From the NCBI GenBank assembly GCA_963921825.1, contig OY997589.1, positions 14,901,735-14,965,734 on the forward strand: DNA of 64,000 nucleotides, read 5' to 3'. This stretch comes from Erodium maritimum. Taxonomy: Eukaryota > Streptophyta > Magnoliopsida > Geraniales > Geraniaceae. The notes beneath the pieces were generated by a model that was not told the DNA's origin, searched no databases, and was given only the letters and a program-made list of their open reading frames with translations. Shown here one piece after another: positions 55,846 through 64,000 of the stretch. A program made the position numbers and the translations under genes. Each line of letters opens with the position of its first letter. The first letter of the stretch is position 1.

Positions 55846-58800
55846 GCCAACCAGAGACGACTGTCTGTAGGGATGGAGCTTCAAGTAAACCAGGTCACCT
55901 ACAGAGAAGGATCGGTCCGAGTGATGCTTATCGGCCTGGTTCTTCATCCTGATTTGTGCTCTGTACAGGTGAAATTTGAGCAATTTTCAGAGCCTCCTCA
56001 CGTGCAGCAAAGCTTCTACCCACCGCGTCGACCTCGGAAGTTCTGGGAGTGTAAGGAATGAGAGTCGGAGGCGGTTGCCCATATAAAGCCTCGTATGGAC
56101 TGGTGCGGATGGAAGAATGGTAGGTGGAATTATACCACCACTCGGCCAGATGGAGCCACTTAGACCAGTCCTTAGGGGTTTCGATGCACATGCATTTGAG
56201 GTACATTTTAAGCCCTCTGTTGACCACCTTTGTCTGACCGTCCGTTTGTGGATGGTAGGCCGATGAAAGGTTCTGAGAGATATTTTGCAGGCGACAGAGC
56301 TCCTTCCAAAAGGTGCTAACGAAGACCTTATCTCTGTCGCTGGCAATGCTCTGTGCCATACCATGGAGTTTGAAGACATTATAGAGAAAGGTCTGGGAAA
56401 CATAGATGGCCGAGTATGGATGCTTGAGGGGCAAGAAATGGGCTGCCTTTGAAAGACGATCCACCACGACAAAAATCACCTCGTATCCGTTAGAGCGAGG
56501 GAGGCCATCGATGAAATCCATGGATATATCTGCCCATATTTGAGAGGAAATAGGTAGAGGGTGAAGCAGGCCAAGAGAAGCAACCATGTCGGACTTGTTC
56601 CTCTGGCAAGAAGCAATGAAATCGACGATGTCCCTTTTGAGCCTTTTCCAATAGAACAGAGATGTCGCCCGTTTATAGGTTGGGTGGATTCCAGAGTGAT
56701 CCCCAGCCGATGAAGCATGAAAGTAGAGCAGCAGTTCATGGCGGAGAGAAGAGTCTCTTCCAACCACAAGCTTGTTCTTGCGGAGCAGTTAGCCATTGCT
56801 CCAGGAATAATGGCCCTTTGAGAGTGTTAGATGAGACTGGATCTCCAAGACCAAGGAACGAGTCTTGGAATCGCTGGTCCACGAATCGGAGATACGACCC
56901 AGAAGATCCGACGAGATGGAAGACACGGCCAAAACAGAGCAACTCGGAGGCTGTCGTGACAAAGCATATGCCACAATGTTCGTGTGACCCTTGCGAAAAT
57001 GAACCTCATAGTCATAGCCCATCATCTTAATTACCCAGTTCATTTGTGCCGACGTGGAAGTGCGTTGATCCAAAAGGAAACGCAAACTATGGTGATCAGT
57101 AAGGATGATGAAATGACGACCAAGAAGGTAGCTATGCCAACGCTTGACCGCAAGAAGGATCGCCATCATTTCTTTGTCATAGACTGAGAGAGTTTGGTGT
57201 CGAGGACCCAAGGCCTTGCTGAAGAAAGCTATTGGGCGAGATTTCTGGGATAATACAGCCCCGACGCCGAAACTAGATGCATCTGTTTCCATTGTGAAAG
57301 GAATCCCAAAGTCCGCCAGAGCCAGAACCGGAGCAGAAGAGATTGCTGATTTAAGGCTTTGGAAGGCCAAGGTAGCATCGTCCGTCCACATGAAAGATTC
57401 TTTATTCAAGAGCTGAGTCCAGGGTCGCGCCAGAACACCGTAGTGGCGTATGAATTTCTTGTAATACCCAGTCAGACCCAAGTATCCTCGTAACTGCGTC
57501 AGAGTTGTTGGGAGAGGCCATTGCAGCACACACTCTATTTTCTTTGCATCCATTGCCACTCCATTGCTAGAAATCATATGGCCAAGGTATTGATTTCTGT
57601 GTGCGCGAAGACGCATTTCGACCGCTTGAGGAATAACTGCTCCTTATACAGACTCTTAAAGGCCAGATGCAGGTGAGAGATGTGGTCGGCCAATGTCTGT
57701 GAATAGACCAAGATGTCATCGAAGAAAACCAAGACGAAAACCCGAAGGAGTGGTTTGAAAACCGCATTCATCAACGCCTGGGAGGTTGAGGGTGCGTTTG
57801 TGAGGACGAAAGGCATAACCACGAACTCGTAATGGCCATCGTGTGTGCAAAATGCAGTCTTGATATGTCAGCTTCGTTCATCCTGATCTGATAAAACCCA
57901 TAACGCAGGTCCAACTTAGAGAAATACGAAGCTCCTTGAAGTTCATCGAGCAATTCTTCAATGAGAGGGATTGGAAACTTGTCCCTTTGTGTCATAGCAT
58001 TAAGCTTCCTATAGTCGACACATAAGCACCACGAGTTATCCTTTTTGCGAGTCTATATCACAGGGAAAGCAAATGGGCTTGTGTTGTCTCTGATGATACC
58101 CGGTGCCAACATTTCGCCCACCATCTTCTCATTCTCGGTTTTTTGAATCGCTGGATAACGATAGGGCCGCACTTTCACTGGTCTCGCATCATGGAGTAAG
58201 GAGATAGAGTGATCGTGGGAGCATTTGGGAGGAAGGCCCTGAGGAACATCAAAGAGAACAAAATATTCCAATAACAGAGCATGTATTTCAAGAGGAAGAG
58301 AGGGCGTATGCGATACTAGAAGGACATGCTTGTCGGTGATCAAGGTTGAGAAGGAGAACCCAGAAGATTTCGGTGTGAGCATAAAGAGCTTATGGCATTG
58401 GTGAACCGATGCCCAAGAGATATTTCCCTCGTCGAGACCGGATAGCTTCGTCGGCTGACCCAACAACAAAAATACCATAGTCAAAGACCCAAAATCCCAA
58501 AGAATTGGGCCTAAAGTAATCAGTCATTGTATGCCAAGCACAATGTCGCAGCCGTGAATTGGCAAGACCAGAAAATCAGCTATAAAAGCTATGGCCCTGC
58601 ATATCCCAATTAAGGTCTGAACAACTAGACAACGACGTCAAATTGTCACCATTAGCCACGCTCACACGAATATCAGTCGTGGGGATTGTACTGCAGTTGA
58701 TTCTCTTAGCCACTGAGGCTTAAATGAAGTTGTGGGTGCTTCCAGTGTCGATCAAAAATCAATACCGAGTGAGAACCAACAGACCCACGAATCTTCATCG

Positions 58801-59740
58801 TCTGAAACCCAGATGTACCCAGCAGAGCGTGCAGAGAAATCATGGGGTCACCAATAGAAATCATGGTGTCCTCGTCCATAAAAGGGTCTAGAGTAGCCAA
58901 GCAATCGATGAACTCCTCGCCGGAGGATTGGTGGCCGGAATTGTCGTCCACCAGCATGTGGAAAAGTTGGGACTTTGTACAGCGATGCTCATGAGAGAAC
59001 TTGTTCCCGCACCAAACACGTAAACCTTTTTTGTATCTCTCGTCTCTTAGCTGACGATGGGCTTGGGATGGAACTCTGGGTTGATTTGTGGGAGGTGGTC
59101 GTATAGGGGGTAAGATGGTTTTGGTGGTGTTTGTGGAAAATGGTGGTTTAAGTGTGGGGGATGGGGTGGTTGGGTTGTAATTGGTAAAGGAGAATGGGCC
59201 ATTAAACTGTTGAAACCTGGGTTTGAAGGATGAAGAAAGCTTTTTCTCGATTCTTTTGGCCATCAACAAGGCCTGACCAATGTCCTTGGGGAAGTGCATA
59301 CGAACGCAGTCCTCAATTTCTGGTTGCAGGTTGCTCAGAAACATGGTGAGGGCATCCTTTTCCGATAGATTCAACTGGGTAATGATGCCCTGAAAAGCTT
59401 GGTAGTAGCTATCCACCGAGCCGTGCTGGAGAAGATGGGCCAGCTCAAACATGTAGTCTGTGTACTTGTCGTCTGTGAAACGACGACGCAGCGCCTCGAG
59501 GTATTCCGGCCAGGGAACAGAGGAAACCCCGCGCGACTTGAGCTGCTGGGTAAAATGGAGGTGGGGGCGAATCGCGGCGTCCTCGAAGCCCAGCATAGCT
59601 CCCCTCACCATTTCTTCCTCTTGAACGTCCTCAGCGATACAATATTGCTCGAACTTGATCTCCCACCCCACGAAACCCGAGCCATCGAAACGCGGTGGTT
59701 TACGCGAACGATGTTGTACAATATTTTTGGACTGTAATGG
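55846..59740 (-). mobile_element. Broken Ty3/gypsy chromovirus, Reina clade
   Basis: Reading right to left: gag (about 59740-59000), protease and reverse transcriptase region (about 58800-57570), RNase H (about 57560-56950) and integrase (about 56770-55900). The integrase wording (PLPISSQIWADISMDFI, HFLPLKHPYS, AYHPQTDGQT) resembles Reina chromoviruses. Both LTRs and the C-terminal end are missing, and the coding region is interrupted in several places. It is an old, dead copy whose age cannot be dated without LTRs. Confidence 0.85.
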
Positions 59741-59820
59741 AGTCACTTGCTCCTGCCATTTTCTCAGGCAAATATAGCAACGAAGGAGAAAAACAGTAAC
59801 AGGCCGTGGGAAAAACCACA

Positions 59821-59945
59821 AGGCCCACTAAAAACAGAGACATTAACGAGGCCCAACATAAAAAGCCTAATAAAAACCCAATTCAAAACCATACATATCA
59901 CAGAAGGACTAGGCTGTATCTTATATGGGCCTTATCTCAAGCCCA
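59821..59945 (+). promoter_or_regulatory. GGCCCA (site II-like) promoter cluster of the STIPL gene
   Basis: AGGCCCA at 59821-59827 and 59849-59855, TGGGCCT at 59926-59932 and a degenerate AAGCCCAT at 59939-59946. GGCCCA/TGGGCC motifs are typical of plant housekeeping promoters bound by TCP factors. They lie 60-250 bp upstream of the inferred 5'-UTR exon end. Confidence 0.5.
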
Positions 59946-60079
59946 TACAAGCCTTCGACGAGTTTTGCTCTCGAACAACGCCTCTTCCTTTTCCAGAAGC
60001 AGAAGAAGGGCTTAACCGCCGTTGCCGTCGGCCCGTCGCCGTATATTCTTTGCAGAAACGCGTCTTGCGGAAACAGGAG

Positions 60080-60977
60080 GTGATTTTCTTTCTCATTCTC
60101 TCTCTCTCTGCGTTTGAATGTTTCTGTATCGAACCGCACTTCTATATCCATGTGAAATCACTGCCTCATTTGAAAACCTAGGCTGTTCCTTTATGCGAAA
60201 TCAGTATTTCATTTGTGTTCTCACTTCGTTTTTGTGCTCAATTCAATATAATGAGAAGCAGCTTATTGATTCAGTTCATTACTTTCCTGATTGATAGATG
60301 AATTAGCGTTTTGAAGTTTCTCAGGTCAAGTTTATGATGTTTCAGCAACTAGGCATTGTTCTCGTTGCTAAAGCTTTTGTTCTTCCTGATTAGGGCTAAT
60401 TATGTGGCTAGTAGTTAATATTTTTTGTTGGAGCTAGTAATAACCTTTCTAGTTGGAGTTCGTTTGGTTATTTATTTCAAGCTGGTTTGCTTTCTTAGCC
60501 TTGATGATTTGATGCTTGTCTGGGTTATTGCATTTTTAAAAACTTAGCTAGGTTTTTGCCAGATCTCTTAATAGTTGCATCTTTTCCAGATGATTTAACT
60601 ATTTAAGATGAAAATTAGTCAGTGGGGATTAACTTCTGCATTTTGAGTTCATAACCAGTATGTCTTGGAGTTGATAGTACCTTTAAGCATTTGTTTGTAG
60701 AGGTGTTAGATTTGCTGGTACTTCATAGAAAAGGCAGGTATAGGCCTAACATTTTTAACCACATTGGTGAAGCCTGAAACAAGTTAAGAAGAATTCATGT
60801 CAGCTTAGTTAAATTGGATATATTCTACAATAGTGCTTCATTATTTTGTAGTTTTGGGCCAATTATATGCATGCTAGATTATTTTCCTCGTATTCTTGCT
60901 CCATTTTACTTCAGGTATACTTTCTCATGAACACAAGAAAACTCATATGTATTTTTTCTGTTGTCTTCTTAGTGCAG
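60080..60977 (+). other. 5'-UTR intron of the STIPL gene
   Basis: GAG|GTGATT at 60080 and TTCTTAGTGCAG at 60977 bracket an 898-bp T-rich segment. The coding exon starts seven bases later. The GC-rich stretch 59990-60079 is the likely non-coding first exon. This is inferred from splice signals only. Confidence 0.6.
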
Positions 60978-60984
60978 AACTAAA

Positions 60985-63531
60985 ATGAATGATGACCAAG
61001 AGATGGAGAGATTTGGGATGGAAAATGATTATGACGATGGTCAGTGGATTGGTGGTGAGTTCTACTATAACAAACGCAAGGAAAAGCGCACTCAGACCAA
61101 GGACGATATCCTGTACGGAGTCTTTGCTGACACTGACTCAGACTCTGATGGCGGTGGCTCAAGGAAGAAGAGACATAAAGATCTCTCTAAAAGGGCAGAT
61201 TTCTCTAAACCAGTAAATTTTGTGTCGACTGGAACAGTGATGCCCAATCAAGAAATAGATCGCACTTTGAAAGAAGAAAACCAAGATGGTATTGATGAAA
61301 GGCCTGGGTTAGGGATTGGGATGCAGTCTGGCCTGGGTTTTCATTCGAGCAAGAAAGAGGAATCTGAGAAAAAAGACGCCGGTGATGATGAAGACAACAG
61401 TTTTCTGCCAACAGCCTTTGGGAGGAAGATAAAAGAGGGGGTGCAAAGACGAGAGAAAGAAAGGGAAAAGTTGAAATTGGAAAAGAAAGTTCAGGGTGGG
61501 AGAAATGAATCAGAGTTAGGGAGTGTTGGGACCTTTGAGAAGCATACCAAGGGAATTGGAATGAGGTTATTGGAGAAGATGGGGTATAAGGGAGGTGGGC
61601 TTGGAAAGAACGAGCAAGGAATTGTGGCTCCCATTGAAGCAAAGCTCCGCCCTAAGAATATGGGTATGGGGTTTAATGACTATAAAGAGACTCCAAAGGT
61701 CCCAGAGGTGGAGGAGAAGAAGAGCCTGCCACTTGCAAGTAAACAGACAACGGGGAGAGCAAAAGAGAAGCTTTGGGCAAAACAAGCAAAGAAGAAGAAG
61801 GATGAGTATTTGACGGCCGAAGAGTTATTGGAAAAGAAGCAAGAACAAGGAGTGGAGGTTGTTCAAAAGGTGTTTGATATGCGGGGGCCACAGGTTCGAG
61901 TTTTAACAAATTTGGATGATTTGAATGCGGAGGAAAAAGCAAGGGAAAATGATGTTCCCATGCCAGAGCTTCAACATAATTTGAAGTTGATTGTGGACTT
62001 GGCTGAGCTTGACATTCAGAAAATTGATAGGGATTTGAGGAATGAGAGGGAGACAGCATTGAGCTTACAGAAGGAGAAGGAGGTTTTAGAAGTTGAGGCT
62101 GCACGACAGCAAAAGCAGTTAAATAATATGGATCGGATAGTCAGGGAATTAGATAGCATAGGGCAAGATAAAGCTGAGGGCAAATTGACTTTAGATTCAC
62201 TTGTTAAGCGATTCAATGACTTGCAGAGTAGATATCCAGATGACTATAAGATATGCAACTTATCGTGCATTGCCTGCTCGTATGCACTGCCTTTGTTTAT
62301 TAGGGTATTTCAGGGTTGGGATCCACTTCAGAATCCATCCCATGGGTTGGAACTTGTGGCATTGTGGAAAAACTTGTTACAAGGAGAAGATTACTCTGAC
62401 ATTTGGGATATGGCACTGCCATATACACAGTTGGTTTCAGAAGTTGTGGTACCTGCTGTGAGGATATCGGGCATTAATACTTGGGAAGCAAGGGACCCAG
62501 AACCAATGCTCAAATTTTTGGATTTGTGGGAGAAGTTGCTGCCAGCTTCTGTTCTTCAGACCATATTGGATAACATAGTTATGCCAAAATTGAGAAGTGC
62601 TGTAGAATCGTGGGACCCCCGCCGGGAGACTGTTCCAATCCATGTGTGGGTGCATCCATGGTTGCCTCTATTGGGGCAAAAACTTGAGGTTACATATCAT
62701 ACCATTCGCTATAAGTTGAGTAATGTTCTGGATGCTTGGCACCCTAGTGATGCATCTGCTTATACCATTTTATCTCCTTGGAAAACCGTGTTTGATTCAG
62801 CTAACTGGGAACAACTGATGAGGCGATTTATTGTTCCAAAATTGCAAGGAGTTCTGCAAGAGTTTCAAATAAACCCGGCAAATCAGAAGCTGGATCCTTT
62901 CTACTGGGTTATGTCATGGGCATCTGCTGTTCCAATTCATATTATGGTTGATCTGATGGACAAATTCTTTTTCGCCAAGTGGCTACAGGTTTTGTATCAT
63001 TGGTTGTGCTCTAATCCAAACTTTGAGGAGGTTACAAAATGGTATTTGGGGTGGAAGGGGCTTCTTCCTCCAGAGCTTCTAGCAAATGAAATTATAAGGT
63101 ATCAGCTTAACATTGGTCTTGACATGATGAACCGGGCTGTTGAGGGTATGGAGGTAGTCCAGCCTGGTTTAAGAGAGAACATGAGTTATCTTAGAGTGCT
63201 TGAACAAAGGCAATTTGAAGCTCAGCAGAAAGCGGCTGCACATGCTCAACCACAAGCTGCTGCTTCGGGCCAGGTGGACGGTATGGGTAATAGCATTGAG
63301 ATGAGTTTGAAGGAAGTGGTTGAGGCCCATGCACAACAGAATGAGTTGTTGTTCAAGCCTAAACCAGGGAGAATGCACAATGGGCATCAAATTTATGGCT
63401 ATGGGAACGTGAGTGTGATAGTAGACACCTTAAATCAGAAGGTGTACGCGCAAAATGAGGAAGCATGGTCCTTGGTTTCTCTTGATCAGTTACTCAACAT
63501 GCATCGAATTACTCTCACTAGGAGACGCTGA
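60985..63531 (+). CDS. STIPL1: TFIP11/STIP-like G-patch splicing protein
   Basis: 848 residues in one exon. Family members help disassemble the intron-lariat spliceosome with a DEAH helicase in the nucleus. Domains: TIP-type N-terminal region with acidic [19 protein letters not shown] (about 17-35), [16 protein letters not shown] and a basic KKRHKD patch; a G-patch at about 188-234 ([20 protein letters not shown]); a coiled, charged middle (about 330-400); a GCFC-type domain (about 400-680) with repeated WDPxx[10 protein letters not shown]-like elements; and a conserved C-terminal end ([19 protein letters not shown]). The length matches the plant homologue of about 850 residues. The ATG at 60985 is the first after the splice acceptor and starts the conserved region. 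The frame is intact with no sign of decay. The paralogue assignment (STIPL1 rather than STIPL2) is by length and is less sure. Confidence 0.93.
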   Translation: MNDDQEMERFGMENDYDDGQWIGGEFYYNKRKEKRTQTKDDILYGVFADTDSDSDGGGSRKKRHKDLSKRADFSKPVNFVSTGTVMPNQEIDRTLKEENQDGIDERPGLGIGMQSGLGFHSSKKEESEKKDAGDDEDNSFLPTAFGRKIKEGVQRREKEREKLKLEKKVQGGRNESELGSVGTFEKHTKGIGMRLLEKMGYKGGGLGKNEQGIVAPIEAKLRPKNMGMGFNDYKETPKVPEVEEKKSLPLASKQTTGRAKEKLWAKQAKKKKDEYLTAEELLEKKQEQGVEVVQKVFDMRGPQVRVLTNLDDLNAEEKARENDVPMPELQHNLKLIVDLAELDIQKIDRDLRNERETALSLQKEKEVLEVEAARQQKQLNNMDRIVRELDSIGQDKAEGKLTLDSLVKRFNDLQSRYPDDYKICNLSCIACSYALPLFIRVFQGWDPLQNPSHGLELVALWKNLLQGEDYSDIWDMALPYTQLVSEVVVPAVRISGINTWEARDPEPMLKFLDLWEKLLPASVLQTILDNIVMPKLRSAVESWDPRRETVPIHVWVHPWLPLLGQKLEVTYHTIRYKLSNVLDAWHPSDASAYTILSPWKTVFDSANWEQLMRRFIVPKLQGVLQEFQINPANQKLDPFYWVMSWASAVPIHIMVDLMDKFFFAKWLQVLYHWLCSNPNFEEVTKWYLGWKGLLPPELLANEIIRYQLNIGLDMMNRAVEGMEVVQPGLRENMSYLRVLEQRQFEAQQKAAAHAQPQAAASGQVDGMGNSIEMSLKEVVEAHAQQNELLFKPKPGRMHNGHQIYGYGNVSVIVDTLNQKVYAQNEEAWSLVSLDQLLNMHRITLTRRR

Positions 63532-64000
63532 ATATGCTCTGGTTGGCAGCTACAATGTTGTGAAAGCCTTATTTGGTATGTATAAAGCCATCGAGAAGGC
63601 CAAGGTTAGCCTGTCTATCTTTCGATCTGCTTCTCTATATCTGTGGGTGTAATGCATACTTGACTGTCATACAACTGAATAAAACTCTTGTCATCTCTAT
63701 ATGGATTTGAGTATCTTTGAGTTTGGCCGGATTGATTACGTAATGACTCTAATTCAGCTTCATTTTATAATTTGCAACTTTAAAATGTTCACGCTTAGTT
63801 TTGGTTGTGACATCAGCCTCCATTGGTTTATTGAGGGAGGTATAAAGCTGAACTCGAGCTACTCAGTTGTTTGAAATTATGCAGGAACTGTGGCTATCAG
63901 TTTAGTTAGCTTAATCTTTGGTTTGCAGAGATGAAGAATCAGTTTCTGTGAAAGATGCTTCTGTAGATAGTCGACAAGTTTGGTTCATATGCAGTTATGC
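63532..64000 (+). other. 3' UTR and downstream of the STIPL gene
   Basis: A possible 3'-UTR intron runs from TTTG|GTATGT (63576) to TTTGCAG near 63929. An AATAAA at 63679-63684 is a candidate poly(A) signal if the intron is not used. Confidence 0.35.

Noticed and set aside
1-64000. tRNA, rRNA or other structured RNA genes
   Set aside because: No cloverleaf with the conserved A and B boxes or rRNA sequence was recognised by eye; a covariance-model scan would be needed to exclude them.

Overview
This window is nuclear DNA of a flowering plant, most likely a eudicot. Its few host genes are plant acyl-activating enzymes and a G-patch spliceosome-disassembly protein, with GT-AG introns, and the rest is dominated by plant-type Ty3/gypsy LTR elements (Tekay and Reina chromoviruses), plant L1/BNR-like LINEs, poly(A)-tailed retroposons and MITEs. 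Nothing suggests organellar or bacterial DNA, and I saw no CRISPR array or convincing RNA gene.

Layout. 1-9.1 kb: an LTR cut by the window edge (1-2458), a reversed LINE ORF1 remnant (2459-4390), a solo LTR with a 5-bp target duplication (4884-7581) and a short LINE RNase H fragment (8619-9070). 9.2-12.5 kb: a two-exon acyl-activating enzyme gene on +, AAE-1. 13.8-28.8 kb: a second, convergent acyl-activating enzyme gene on -, AAE-2. Its main exon lies at 13816-15246 and its first exon at 28570-28770, so I infer a 13.3-kb intron. That intron has been invaded repeatedly: LINE tails, a PIF-like element, an ORF1-only retroposon, a 4.7-kb LINE and shorter retroposons. 30.3-42.7 kb: a chain of TSD-flanked, poly(A)-tailed retroposons lacking reverse transcriptase, plus a 1.4-kb foldback element with long inverted arms and a TGATAAAA-repeat core. 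44.1-55.5 kb: a complete-looking, very young Tekay element with near-identical 2.9-kb LTRs and TSD TAATG. 55.7-59.7 kb: a broken Reina-clade fossil on -. 59.8-64 kb: promoter, 5'-UTR intron and the whole single-exon coding region of a TFIP11/STIPL-type protein.

How it fits together. The two AAE genes are diverged paralogues arranged tail to tail. AAE-1 keeps every core adenylation motif. AAE-2 keeps an open frame but has altered positions around the A8 loop, so it may have a changed or failing activity. The STIPL gene is a conserved housekeeping splicing gene whose short GGCCCA-rich promoter lies directly against the Reina fossil. The most unusual content is the set of non-autonomous LINE-like retroposons, two of which keep a readable RRM-type ORF1 and no ORF2, together with the foldback element and the covarying hairpin array in the Tekay LTR.
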